64,000 nt of DNA from Phaeovibrio sulfidiphilus (GTDB lineage: Bacteria; Pseudomonadota; Alphaproteobacteria; Rhodospirillales; Rhodospirillaceae), in the NCBI RefSeq assembly GCF_014861485.1, contig NZ_JACZHT010000004.1:186001-250000 (forward strand), read 5' to 3'. The stretch's first letter is position 1; every line of letters begins with the position of its first letter. Positions 25,451 through 33,748 of this stretch are shown in pieces. The position numbers and the translations under genes are program-made. The notes under the pieces are model-generated. The model did no database searches. It saw nothing but the letters and a program-made list of their open reading frames with translations, and had not been told where the DNA came from.

Positions 25451-26772
25451 GGGGACACGTCCTGAGGTTTGGTGGGGTCAAACTCGGGCAGGTCTTTCGG
25501 GCCATCCAGCGAGGGATGGATCCGCTTTTCTGCTCTGCGGATGGTCATGTGCATCCAGATCAGGGACACCATGATCAGGACGAACAGGAGCATGAAACAG
25601 CTGGTCCGGATGTCGGTCAGGTCGTTCATGAGGCCGAAGCAGATGGGCAGGATCCAGCCTCCCAGCCCTCCGACCAGGCCCACGATTCCGGCGACCGCGC
25701 CCACGTCATCGGGGTAGTAGTGGGGGATGTACTTGTAGACAGCCGCCTTGCCGAAGGACATGAACAGGCCAAGGCAGAACACCAGAACGGTGAAGCCGAT
25801 GACGCCGGTGGCCATGGAGAAGGCTTTGGTTTCCGCGATGCCGTGGACGAGATAGTCCGTGGGCGGGTAGCTGAGCAGGAAGCACGAGATGCCCGTCACC
25901 GCGAACGTCCAGTACATGACCTTCCGGGCGCCGTACCGGTCTGACATCCAGCCCCCCAGGGCGCGGAAGCCGGACCCGGCGATGGAAAAGGTGGCCGCAA
26001 GGGCGCCCGCCAGGGGCAGGCTCATTCCGTACTGGTCGTGGAAATAGTCGGGCAGCCAGAGGGCGAGCGCGACGAACGCCCCGAACACAACAAAGTAGTA
26101 GAGCGAGAACCGCCAGACCTGGAGATGGCGCAGGGGCCTGAGGGATTCCCTGAGGGTCTTGCACCGGTTCCCCGTGTGCCTGCGGGAGCGGAGCTCCGGC
26201 TCATTCTTCGTGACGACCCAGAAGCCGACGGCGGTCAGCAGCAGGACCAGCGCCCAGATCCGGGCGGCTCCCTGCCAGCCGATGGCCTGCCCTCCGATGC
26301 TGATGGCCATGACCAGCGGCACGAGGAGCTTGGTAAACGCGGTGCCGATGTTGCCCATGCCGAAAATCCCCAGGGCCGTTCCCTGGAGCTCCGGTGGATA
26401 CCACTTGGACACATAGGTGATGCCGACGGCGAAGGAGCCTCCGGATATCCCCAGTCCGAGGGCCGCCAGAAGCATCATGGGGTACGTGGTCGCGTAGGAG
26501 AGGGCGAAGGTCGACAGGCTTCCCGCGATCATCACCAGGGCGAAGACGGGCCGTCCGCCATAGCGGTCCGCCCAGATCCCCAGGAGAAGCCGCACAAGCG
26601 ACCCCGTGAGGATGGGGGTTCCGATCAGGATGGAGAAGGCCGTCTGGGACAGTCCCAGGTCTTCCTTGATCCGGACACCGATGATGGCAAAAATCGTCCA
26701 GACCGCAAAACACACCGTGAACGCCGCTGTCGAGGCAACCAGTGCTGTCGCCCGATCCTGAAGTCGTGTCAT
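25447..26772 (-). CDS. narK1: Nitrate transporter, NarK1 type
   Basis: Major facilitator protein of 441 residues with 12 membrane segments. The nitrate signature lies in LGLGISGGSFAVGITYVSKWYPPELQG, with a second Gly-rich motif in the C-terminal half. The NarK1 branch is generally a proton-linked nitrate importer that primes respiration before nitrite exchange takes over. First gene of the nar operon. The ATG follows AGAGGA, and an FNR/DNR-type box lies 63 bp upstream. Confidence 0.92.
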   Translation of the reverse strand: MTRLQDRATALVASTAAFTVCFAVWTIFAIIGVRIKEDLGLSQTAFSILIGTPILTGSLVRLLLGIWADRYGGRPVFALVMIAGSLSTFALSYATTYPMMLLAALGLGISGGSFAVGITYVSKWYPPELQGTALGIFGMGNIGTAFTKLLVPLVMAISIGGQAIGWQGAARIWALVLLLTAVGFWVVTKNEPELRSRRHTGNRCKTLRESLRPLRHLQVWRFSLYYFVVFGAFVALALWLPDYFHDQYGMSLPLAGALAATFSIAGSGFRALGGWMSDRYGARKVMYWTFAVTGISCFLLSYPPTDYLVHGIAETKAFSMATGVIGFTVLVFCLGLFMSFGKAAVYKYIPHYYPDDVGAVAGIVGLVGGLGGWILPICFGLMNDLTDIRTSCFMLLFVLIMVSLIWMHMTIRRAEKRIHPSLDGPKDLPEFDPTKPQDVSP

Positions 26773-26834
26773 CGCTTCTGTCCTCTAACGCCTCGTGATG
26801 CTTCTCACGGTGCGTCAGGGGGCCTCGCGGTTCT

Positions 26835-26848
26835 GTGACCCAGGTCAA
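26835..26848 (-). promoter_or_regulatory. FNR/DNR-type box upstream of narK1
   Basis: On the minus strand TTGAC-CTGG-GTCAC, one base off the dyad TTGAY-N4-RTCAA. Its centre (26841.5) would place a class II start near 26800, about 28 nt before the narK1 ATG. The same kind of box precedes moaA, and the CRP-type regulator next door carries an E..SR recognition helix that fits this sequence. Confidence 0.7.
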
Positions 26849-26968
26849 AAAAATGCAAAATCCCGAATCTCGTAAAACTCTACAAATAATCGATTCGCAA
26901 CGCCTGATAGATTCGGGTGAGGTTCGGCGTTGCGCATGTAATTTCTGGAGTCTTGCCAGTTATTGAAC

Positions 26969-26974
26969 TATAAT
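26969..26974 (+). promoter_or_regulatory. Candidate -10 element of the NIT-CRP regulator gene
   Basis: TATAAT, a perfect -10 hexamer, 31 bp upstream of the regulator start codon in a locally AT-rich stretch. The -35 region 17 bases upstream is poor (TGGAGT), which fits an activator-assisted or weak promoter. Confidence 0.4.
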
Positions 26975-27004
26975 CTCTGCCATTAACGGGGACATCTTTA
27001 ACAT

Positions 27005-28582
27005 ATGGTGGGTGTAATGGCAAAGAAGCTCCTCACCGTGTTGGGAAACGTTGTCCATTGTTTGCAAAGGGAACGCGGGTGCTCGACCCTCTATCTTGCG
27101 TCCCGTTCCACACTGTTTTCCGGCCGACTGGACAAGGCCCGCCTTCAGACAAACCGCGGCCTCGAGGATCTGGCATCCCGGCTTCAGGCGCTGGGCCCGA
27201 CCGGCCCGGATCCGGGACACCGGTCCCCGGTCACGACTTTGGGGGAGACCCGCTCTCACCTGGCCACGTTCCGAAGGGCGGTTTCGGACCTGTCCCTGTC
27301 TCCGTCCGAGTGTCTGAGCACGTGCTCCCACACCATGATCGCGCCGTTCATCCGGCTGATGACGGGCATTGCCCGCAGCGGCGCTGTCCCGGTCTCGTCC
27401 GTGGACGCCTACGAAAACCTGCTTCTGTGGAAAGACACCGTGGGGCTGGAGCGGGCGCTGGGCGGGCGGGGCCTGGCCACCAATGCCCTCGCCAACGAGG
27501 AATTCCTCGAGCGCATCTTTTTCCTGCTGACCGAGCAGGAAAGCCACGAGCGCGCCTTCCTGTCCTGTGCGCCGGACGCGTTGAGGGAGCGCCTCTCCCT
27601 CGCCCTGAAGACGGATTCGGGCAAGACCCTGGAGCAGATCCACAGGCGCCTGAAACGCGAACCCGGGCGCGCCTGGGATCCGGGACTCGAGCCGGAAATC
27701 TGGTTCGACCTGCTGACCGAGAAGGTGGACGCGCTGCACTCGTGCGAAACCCTGATCTCGGAGGCCCTGCCCCACACCGGGGAGCCCAGTACCTCTCCCG
27801 ATCCGGGGCACACCTGGCCGGTCACGTGCCAGAGGAGCGAGGAGGCCGTCATCCGGGCCCTGCCCCTGTTTGCGGCCCTGTCCGGCGCCGAGCTGGCCGG
27901 GCTTTTGCGCCACGGGGCCGTTCGCCGCCTGCCGAAGGGGCGCCTGCTTTTCCTTGAGGGGGAGCAGCCCCACCACCTGTATATCGTGCTGAGTGGCTGG
28001 CTGAAGGTGTTCAAGGCGACGCCGGACGGAGAGGAGGCGGTCCTCCAGATGCTGGGCGAGGGCTGTGCGCTGATGGAGTCGTCCGTCTATCTGGACCGGC
28101 CCCTGAGTGCCAGCGTCCAGGTCGCCCAGGACGCAACCCTTCTGTCCCTTCCGGCTCCGGTTCTGCGCGAGCAGATCCGCTCCAGCAACAGCCTGGCTCT
28201 CGGGGTGCTGACAAGCATGGCCAGCAATTCCCAGAAGATGATCCGTCAGATCGAGAGCTCCCGCCTCCAGTCGGTGGACGACCGCCTGGGGAACTTCCTC
28301 CTGGGCCTTCTGAACGACCAGGGGCGCGTGTCCCGCTCGATTCGGCTGCCCTACGACAAGTCTCTGGTGGCCTCCGGACTGAACATGAAGCGGGAGACCC
28401 TCTCCCGGGCCCTGGGGCGCCTCAAGGCAAAGGGATGGCGCGTCGAGAGCAACACGGTGGTGATCCCGACCCTCTCGGCCCTGTGCGGTCACTGTGATCC
28501 TGCGCTGTCCGCGGAGTGCCCCAGCCGGGACACGTGTGAGAACTCCGGCGGTGCGAGCCGGGAGACCGCAAAGCCCGCATAA
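27005..28582 (+). CDS. NIT-domain / CRP-FNR fusion transcription regulator
   Basis: 525 residues in two parts. Residues about 10-255 read as a NIT (nitrate/nitrite-sensing) helical domain, starting with the characteristic LQRERGCSTLYL. Residues about 282-400 form a cyclic-nucleotide-binding-like beta roll; the phosphate-binding Arg of true CRP is missing (RPLSASVQ), so cAMP is unlikely. The HTH at about 449-476 has the helix KRETLSRAL, whose E..SR pattern suits TTGA half-sites. The tail carries C494, C497, C505 and C511, a possible metal or Fe-S site. Divergent from the nar operon and upstream of moaA, so probably a nitrate-responsive activator of both. MAKKLL (27017) is an alternative start. 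Confidence 0.82.
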   Translation: MVGVMAKKLLTVLGNVVHCLQRERGCSTLYLASRSTLFSGRLDKARLQTNRGLEDLASRLQALGPTGPDPGHRSPVTTLGETRSHLATFRRAVSDLSLSPSECLSTCSHTMIAPFIRLMTGIARSGAVPVSSVDAYENLLLWKDTVGLERALGGRGLATNALANEEFLERIFFLLTEQESHERAFLSCAPDALRERLSLALKTDSGKTLEQIHRRLKREPGRAWDPGLEPEIWFDLLTEKVDALHSCETLISEALPHTGEPSTSPDPGHTWPVTCQRSEEAVIRALPLFAALSGAELAGLLRHGAVRRLPKGRLLFLEGEQPHHLYIVLSGWLKVFKATPDGEEAVLQMLGEGCALMESSVYLDRPLSASVQVAQDATLLSLPAPVLREQIRSSNSLALGVLTSMASNSQKMIRQIESSRLQSVDDRLGNFLLGLLNDQGRVSRSIRLPYDKSLVASGLNMKRETLSRALGRLKAKGWRVESNTVVIPTLSALCGHCDPALSAECPSRDTCENSGGASRETAKPA

Positions 28583-28595
28583 AAAAATCGGGAAT

Positions 28596-28609
28596 TTGAT
28601 CCAGGTCAA
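28596..28609 (+). promoter_or_regulatory. FNR/DNR-type box upstream of moaA
   Basis: TTGAT-CCAG-GTCAA, an exact match to the FNR/DNR dyad. The centre lies 76 bp before the moaA ATG. With class II geometry transcription would start near 28644, with a -10-like CATGGT at 28632-28637. It places cofactor synthesis and molybdate uptake under the same anaerobic or nitrate control as narK1. Confidence 0.78.
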
Positions 28610-28678
28610 ACCCGGCCCCCTTTTCGGGGAGCATGGTGGGGTCATGAGGACGTCTTTACCTCGGAAGGGACGCACACC

Positions 28679-29674
28679 ATGACTTCCGTTCCCCGGACGG
28701 CTCCGACTGATTCTCTTGGCCGGCGCCTGGCCTACTTGCGTCTGTCTGTGACTCCGGCGTGCACGTTCCGCTGCGTCTACTGCCTGCCGGACGGGTCCGG
28801 CAGCCGGAGTTCCGGGCGTCCTCTGACGGTCCGGGAAATCGGTCGCCTTCTGGCCGGTTTTGCCGGGATCGGTCTGGGCAAGGTGCGCCTGAGCGGTGGC
28901 GAGGCCACAACCCGGAGCGACTTTGCCGAGATCATCAGGACCGCTGCGCACACTCCGGGTATCCGGACCGTGGCGCTCACCACGAACGGATACCGCCTGG
29001 AGCGCAATGCCCGCATCTGGAGGCAGGCCGGGCTTGCGACCCTGAACGTGAGTGTGGACAGTCTGAACAGGGAGACCTTTGCCCGGATCGCCGGGGTTGA
29101 CCATCTGCACCAGGTGCTGGGAGGCCTGGAGGCGGCCCTGGAGGCCGGGTTCGAGCGGGTGAAGATCAATACGGTTCTTCTGAAAACCGTGAATGATCGC
29201 GAGGTCGGGGCCTTCCTGAATCTCGCGCGGGATCGCCCGCTTGATGTGCGCTTCATTGAGCTGATGCGCACACACGACAACGCGGCGTTTTTTGAACGTC
29301 ATCATCTGCGGGCGGACACACTCGTCCGGCAGCTTGAGGAACTGGGGTGGGTGCGGCAGGGCCGGGCTTTCGATGATGGGCCGGCGCGAGTCTACACCCA
29401 CCCCGACTCCCGGGGACGTGTCGGGATCATCGCGCCCTATTCCCGGGACTTCTGCACAGCCTGCAACCGGGTGCGCGTGACGGCGACGGGCGAGCTGCGT
29501 TTGTGCCTGTTCGGAACGGAGGGTGTTTCCCTTCGCCCCTACCTTCAGGAGGACCGCCAGCGTCCCCTTCTCCAGCACACGGTGCTTCGGAGCCTCGCTC
29601 TCAAGCCCGCAGGCCACCGTCTCGCAAGCGGGGACAGTGGCGTGACGGATCACCTCGCGTCCATTGGGGGATAG
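28679..29674 (+). CDS. moaA: GTP 3',8-cyclase MoaA
   Basis: Radical SAM enzyme for the first step of molybdenum cofactor synthesis. The 331 residues show the radical SAM motif CTFRCVYC near residue 28, the SAM-binding LSGGEAT, the C-terminal cluster CTACNRVRV..LRLCLFG, and the terminal GG essential in MoaA. First gene of the moa-moe-mob-mod block. The ATG follows AAGGGA. Confidence 0.97.
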   Translation: MTSVPRTAPTDSLGRRLAYLRLSVTPACTFRCVYCLPDGSGSRSSGRPLTVREIGRLLAGFAGIGLGKVRLSGGEATTRSDFAEIIRTAAHTPGIRTVALTTNGYRLERNARIWRQAGLATLNVSVDSLNRETFARIAGVDHLHQVLGGLEAALEAGFERVKINTVLLKTVNDREVGAFLNLARDRPLDVRFIELMRTHDNAAFFERHHLRADTLVRQLEELGWVRQGRAFDDGPARVYTHPDSRGRVGIIAPYSRDFCTACNRVRVTATGELRLCLFGTEGVSLRPYLQEDRQRPLLQHTVLRSLALKPAGHRLASGDSGVTDHLASIGG

Positions 29675-29682
29675 GAGGACCG

Positions 29683-30738
29683 ATGTCGGGTATAGCGGAA
29701 CTGTTCACCACATCCGGCTGGGCGATGGCGGATATCAGCCAAAAGCGCCCGACGCTCCGGCGTGCCCTGGCCATGGGCTCCATCCATGTGGGCCCGGTCG
29801 CCTATCCGCATGTGCGCGACGGCACCTTGCCCAAGGGGGACGCCCTGAAGCTGGCCGAGATCGCCGGGCTCCAGGGCGCCAAGAACGCGTCGCAGGCCAT
29901 TCCCCTGTGCCATCCGGTGGCGCTGGACCATGTTGCGCTGGTGTTCGAGCCACAGAAGGCGAGCCACTCTGTGAGCGTCTACTGCCTCGCGGTGGCCGAG
30001 GCCCGGACCGGCGTGGAAATGGAGGCGCTCGCGGGTGTTCTGGCCGCTCTTCTCACGATCTATGACCTGACGAAACCGGTGGAGCCGGCCCTCAGCCTGG
30101 GTGAAACCCGTCTGCTGTTCAAGCAGGGGGGCAAGAAGGGGCTCTGGGTGCATCCGCAAGGGGTTCCGCCGGCGGTGGCCCGTCTGCTGCCGGCGCCCGC
30201 CCGCCCCCTCGGGAGTGTTGCGGCGGATGTCCTGACCCTGTCCGACCGGGCGTTTGCGGGGCACTACACGGACCGCTCCGGCCCGCTAGTGCAGTCCCTT
30301 CTGGAAGAGGCGGGCGCCCGGGTCCGGAGCCATCGGGTGCTGCCCGACAGCCACGAGCTTCTGAGAACCCATCTGATGATCGCAGCCGGGAGCGTGGATC
30401 TGATTGTCACAACCGGGGGAACGGGGCTCGGGCAGCGGGACATCACCTGTGACGTGCTGTCCAGCCTTCCCGGAGCCCGCCCTGTGCCGGGCTTTGGCGA
30501 GCTTCTGCGCTCCGACGGCGCCCGGGCCACGCCCAACGCCTGGCTCAGCCGCAGTCTCGCGGTGGTCTGGAGCAACACGCTGATTGTCGCCCTTCCCGGA
30601 AGCGAGAGGGCCGTGCGCGAGGGGCTGGCCGCCATCGGAGGCATCCTCCCCCATGCTCTGGAGATGATTGCCGGAAAGGACCACGAGCCGTCCCGTGCGG
30701 CCGAAGGAAAGGATCCGTCGGATGATTCCCTATCTTGA
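29683..30738 (+). CDS. moaCB: Fused MoaC-MoaB/MogA molybdopterin biosynthesis protein
   Basis: Two enzymes in one chain of 351 residues. Residues 1-165 are MoaC, which completes formation of cPMP from the MoaA product (ADISQKRPTLRRALA, ASQAIPLCHPV, GVEMEALAGVLAALLTIYD). Residues about 180-340 are a MoaB/MogA domain, which adenylylates molybdopterin (VLTLSDRAFAGHYTDRSGP, IVTTGGTGLGQRD). AGGAGG lies 5 bases before the ATG. Such MoaC-MoaB fusions are known in some proteobacteria. The 3' end overlaps moeA by 17 bp. Confidence 0.92.
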   Translation: MSGIAELFTTSGWAMADISQKRPTLRRALAMGSIHVGPVAYPHVRDGTLPKGDALKLAEIAGLQGAKNASQAIPLCHPVALDHVALVFEPQKASHSVSVYCLAVAEARTGVEMEALAGVLAALLTIYDLTKPVEPALSLGETRLLFKQGGKKGLWVHPQGVPPAVARLLPAPARPLGSVAADVLTLSDRAFAGHYTDRSGPLVQSLLEEAGARVRSHRVLPDSHELLRTHLMIAAGSVDLIVTTGGTGLGQRDITCDVLSSLPGARPVPGFGELLRSDGARATPNAWLSRSLAVVWSNTLIVALPGSERAVREGLAAIGGILPHALEMIAGKDHEPSRAAEGKDPSDDSLS

Positions 30739-31987
30739 TGCTCTCGAAATCCTGAGGCGGACTCCTCCGCGCCTGCGGTCCGGTTCGGTCCCCCTGGGCG
30801 TGGCCAACGGGCGTATCCTCTCGGAGGCCCTAGAGGCCCGGGTGTTCGTGCCCTCCTTTGCCAACGCGGCCATGGACGGGTTTGCCCTTCGGGCCGCGGA
30901 CACGCTGGAGGCCCCTGTTGACCTGACCGTCCTGTTCCAGGTTCCCGCCGGCAGCACGCCGGGGCCCGTGCGCGGTGGCGCGTGCGAGATCATGACCGGG
31001 GCCCCCGTTCCCGAGGGCTGCGATGCGGTGGTGAGGGTGGAGGACGTCACGGTCATGGCCGTGGACCCCATGGGCCGCCCGTTGCGCATTGCCGTGGCGG
31101 AGCCTGTGCGTGAAGGGGCCAACATCCGGAAGCCCGGAGAGGACTACTGCCCCCAGGATCCGGTCGCTGCGGCCGGCACCCGAATGACTCCCTCCCAGAT
31201 CATGGCCTGCGCCGCGCTGGGGATCGACACCGTAACTGTACATTCCCCGATGACGGTCGGTCTCCTGTGCACGGGTGCCGAGGTGGCCGGCGATCCTCGC
31301 CTGCCCCTCGGCCCCGGTCACATTCGCGACGCCAACACCCCGTTTCTCTCGGCCGCCCTGGACAGCGCGGGGGCCGTCCCCCGTCACGCGGGCTCGGTCG
31401 GCGACAGCGCGGCCCGGTTCGAGATCCTTCTGGAAGAGGCCATGAGCGTGGACGACCTGGTTTTGTCCACCGGCGGGGTGTCCATGGGGGCTCTGGATTT
31501 TGTTCCCGCGTCCCTGGAGCGTCTGGGGGCCCGGATCCGTTTCCGGAAAGCCGCCATCAAGCCGGGCAAGCCGATCGTGTTTGCCTCCCTTCCCAACGGG
31601 GTTCCGTTTCTGGGCCTTCCGGGCAATCCGGTCTCCACGGCGGTGGGCTTCCGGTTCTTTGTGTGGCCCCTTCTGGAACGGCTGACGGGCCTTGTCCCGG
31701 AAATCCTGCCGCGGGCTGTTCTTGCCCACGATGTGCCGGAGCCCGGAAAGGCTGCGGGCCTTCGCCAGTTCCAGAAAGCCCGGGCGTTTCTGGATGACGG
31801 CTGCCGGCTGACGGTCCGTCTGCTTCCGGGGCAGGAGTCGTTCAAGATCCATCCCTTCTTGCAGGCCAACTGCTGGGCCGTCCTGCCCGAGAACCGGGGT
31901 GCGCTGAAGGCCGGAACTCCGGTCGAGATTGCGTCCCCTGTTCCGGGCCGGCCGGTCGAGTTCCTTGCGGGAGACGTGTCATGCTAG
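30722..31987 (+). CDS. moeA: Molybdopterin molybdenumtransferase MoeA
   Basis: Inserts molybdate into adenylylated molybdopterin. The 421 residues show NAAMDGFALRAADT, the FR..AGEDY-like stretch REGANIRKPGEDY, and the core STGGVSMGALDFVP with GLPGNPVSTAVGF. The MIPYLDALEIL start overlaps the end of moaCB by 17 bp and matches the family N-terminus. Works directly after the MogA-like domain encoded just upstream. Confidence 0.96.
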   Translation: MIPYLDALEILRRTPPRLRSGSVPLGVANGRILSEALEARVFVPSFANAAMDGFALRAADTLEAPVDLTVLFQVPAGSTPGPVRGGACEIMTGAPVPEGCDAVVRVEDVTVMAVDPMGRPLRIAVAEPVREGANIRKPGEDYCPQDPVAAAGTRMTPSQIMACAALGIDTVTVHSPMTVGLLCTGAEVAGDPRLPLGPGHIRDANTPFLSAALDSAGAVPRHAGSVGDSAARFEILLEEAMSVDDLVLSTGGVSMGALDFVPASLERLGARIRFRKAAIKPGKPIVFASLPNGVPFLGLPGNPVSTAVGFRFFVWPLLERLTGLVPEILPRAVLAHDVPEPGKAAGLRQFQKARAFLDDGCRLTVRLLPGQESFKIHPFLQANCWAVLPENRGALKAGTPVEIASPVPGRPVEFLAGDVSC

Positions 31988-32217
31988 TTCGGGTTCACCT
32001 GTATGGTCCGTTTCGCTCCACCGTCGCCGAGCGGAGTTTTGATCTGCCGGACGGCGCGCGGGTTTCCGATCTCCGGGCGGCGTTTGCCCGCGTGGAGATG
32101 AACCATCCCCTGTTGGCCCGCTCGCGGTTTGCGACCGAGGAGGGGGTGCTTCAGGAAAACGAGCGCCTTGCGTCGGGCATGATCCTTGCGGTTATCGCCC
32201 CCGTTTCGGGAGGGTAG
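31981..32217 (+). CDS. moaD: Molybdopterin synthase sulphur carrier MoaD
   Basis: Small ubiquitin-fold protein (78 residues) whose C-terminal Gly-Gly is thiocarboxylated and donates sulphur to cPMP within molybdopterin synthase. The chain ends ILAVIAPVSGG as required. It overlaps the moeA stop by 7 bp and is followed directly by moaE. Identified mainly from size, terminal GG and position. Confidence 0.9.
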   Translation: MLVRVHLYGPFRSTVAERSFDLPDGARVSDLRAAFARVEMNHPLLARSRFATEEGVLQENERLASGMILAVIAPVSGG

Positions 32218-32221
32218 GTCC

Positions 32222-32674
32222 ATGACCAGCGCCACGTTTCTCAATGTCCGCAACGCGGAAACCGAGCCCCTCGATGCCTCGGAGGCGCTGGCCTTCGTCA
32301 GCGACCGGGCCAACGGGGCGGCGTTTGTTTTCTGTGGTCAGGTGCGCTGCAGCACCGGAGACGAGCCGCGCGTCTCGGCCATTACCTATGACATTTTCAC
32401 GCCCCTGTTTATCCGGGTCGTGGGGGCCATTTCCCGGGAGGCCCGTCTCAGTCTGGGGCTCAACCTCAGGATCTACGTGGTGCACGCGAGCGGCCGGGTT
32501 GAGGCGGGCCAGAACGCCGTTGTCATTGCCGTCGGGGCACCCCACAGGCGCGAGGCCTTTGATGCCTGCCGCTACCTCATTGACGAGGTGAAGAAGCGCG
32601 CTCCGGTCTGGAAGCTGGAGCACTTCGAGGACGGGCCTGAAAAATGGGCCGACGGGGAGACGATCCAGCCATGA
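32222..32674 (+). CDS. moaE: Molybdopterin synthase catalytic subunit MoaE
   Basis: Large subunit of molybdopterin synthase, 150 residues. Family motifs are GAAFVFCGQVR, the RVEAGQNAVVIAVGAPHR stretch, and the active-site region EVKKRAPVWKLEHF with the catalytic lysines. GGGAGGG precedes the ATG at 32222. The stop overlaps the mobA ATG. Confidence 0.95.
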   Translation: MTSATFLNVRNAETEPLDASEALAFVSDRANGAAFVFCGQVRCSTGDEPRVSAITYDIFTPLFIRVVGAISREARLSLGLNLRIYVVHASGRVEAGQNAVVIAVGAPHRREAFDACRYLIDEVKKRAPVWKLEHFEDGPEKWADGETIQP

Positions 32675-33231
32675 CACCGGGGCGCACAGCCGGGGTTGTC
32701 CTCGCCGGAGGCCTGTCGCGCCGTATGGGCAAGGACAAGGCCGCACTGGTCCTGGAGGGGCGCACCCTTCTGGAGCGGATGACCGAGAGGCTGCGGGCCA
32801 GCGGTCTCGGGACGGTTTACATCAGCGGTCCCGGGTGTATCGAGGATCTGTATCCCGGGCAGGGGCCTCTGGGGGGCATCTACAGCGTCCCCGTGACCCT
32901 GGGCGACCGGTATGACCGCTACCTGTTCGTGCCGGTGGACATGCCCGCGATCGAGCCCGCCAGTCTTGCCCGCCTTCTGGCCGAGCCCATGGGCCGCAAC
33001 CCGGTGCTGCGCTTCGGAGAGGTCCCGATGCCCTTCCTGCTGAGGGTGGACGCCCGGGTTCTCGCGCTCATGGAAACGCTTCTGCAGGAGGGGCGCGGCG
33101 GCGTGTCCGTCCGGACATTCCAGCGTTTCGCCGGGGTGACCTCGTTGCCCCTGCCCGCCGAGTGGGCGCAGGGGCTGGTCAATCTCAACACGCCCGGGGA
33201 CTGGTTGACGTTTACGGGAGAAGAGCCATGA
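32671..33231 (+). CDS. mobA: Molybdenum cofactor guanylyltransferase MobA
   Basis: Transfers GMP to the molybdenum cofactor to make MGD, the form needed by NarG. The 186 residues begin with the nucleotide-binding motif GVVLAGGLSRRMGKDKA. YLFVPVDMP gives the metal-binding Asp, and the chain ends with the family's LVNLNTPGD. Overlaps moaE and the next small gene by 4 bp each. Confidence 0.95.
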   Translation: MTPGRTAGVVLAGGLSRRMGKDKAALVLEGRTLLERMTERLRASGLGTVYISGPGCIEDLYPGQGPLGGIYSVPVTLGDRYDRYLFVPVDMPAIEPASLARLLAEPMGRNPVLRFGEVPMPFLLRVDARVLALMETLLQEGRGGVSVRTFQRFAGVTSLPLPAEWAQGLVNLNTPGDWLTFTGEEP

Positions 33232-33581
33232 ACCTGCGCATATCGGGCCAGAGCCTTCGTTTCCGGATCGATCCGGACGAGTGCGACCGACTTCTTGACG
33301 GCGGGACGGTGTCGTCCCTGACCCGGCTTCCGTCCGGGAGCAGCCTCGAGATCCGGCTGAGGGCCCGGTCTCTTGACCAGGATGTCCTGTCCCTCGAGGA
33401 GGTGGACGCCACCGCTCTGGAGCTTCTGGTTGACTGGGGTGCCCTTGGAGACCTGATGGCCCGCCATCCCAGAATAACGGGCCTTTCCAGCCGCCCGGAC
33501 ACCCCGGACGGGGATCCGCTGGAGCTGTCCCTGGAGATCGATGTGGGCTTCCCGCGGGGCCGGGTCCGCAGGCCGCGGTGA
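33228..33581 (+). CDS. Small conserved-type protein in the molybdenum operon (DUF7009-like)
   Basis: 117-residue protein starting MNLRISGQSLRFRI, predicted mostly beta with an acidic middle and an Arg-rich C-terminus; no signal or membrane segment. From memory it resembles the small DUF7009-type family (MKLRI-GNSLRLRL N-terminus); this is not confirmed. It overlaps mobA as ATGA, so it is co-translated between cofactor maturation and molybdate uptake genes. A role in molybdate sensing or handling is conceivable but unproven. Confidence 0.7.
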   Translation: MNLRISGQSLRFRIDPDECDRLLDGGTVSSLTRLPSGSSLEIRLRARSLDQDVLSLEEVDATALELLVDWGALGDLMARHPRITGLSSRPDTPDGDPLELSLEIDVGFPRGRVRRPR

Positions 33582-33718
33582 GGCCCGCCCCGTCACGCCG
33601 GGAGCGTTGCCACGTCACGCCACGCCACGAAGGCCGCCGTGCGACACGTTGGGGCCCGCCCCGTCACGCCACGGGGGCCTGCCACGCCACACCGGTAGGG
33701 CCGCCGTGCGACACGGTG
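33582..33718. repeat. Imperfect 65-70-bp direct repeat before modA
   Basis: Two units (about 33582-33652 and 33653-33718) share GGCCCGCCCCGTCACGCC at the start and GGCCGCCGTGCGACACG at the end; a third begins at 33718. They are rich in GTCACGCCACG-like words and occupy nearly all of the gap before modA. No Mo-box or promoter was recognised. Confidence 0.7.
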
Positions 33719-33748
33719 GGCCCGCCGTTTGAAAAGGAACCAGGCGCC

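Noticed and set aside
28583-28678. Moco riboswitch before moaA
   Set aside because: Only 96 bp lie between the regulator and moaA, much of it the FNR box and promoter; no matching stem arrangement.
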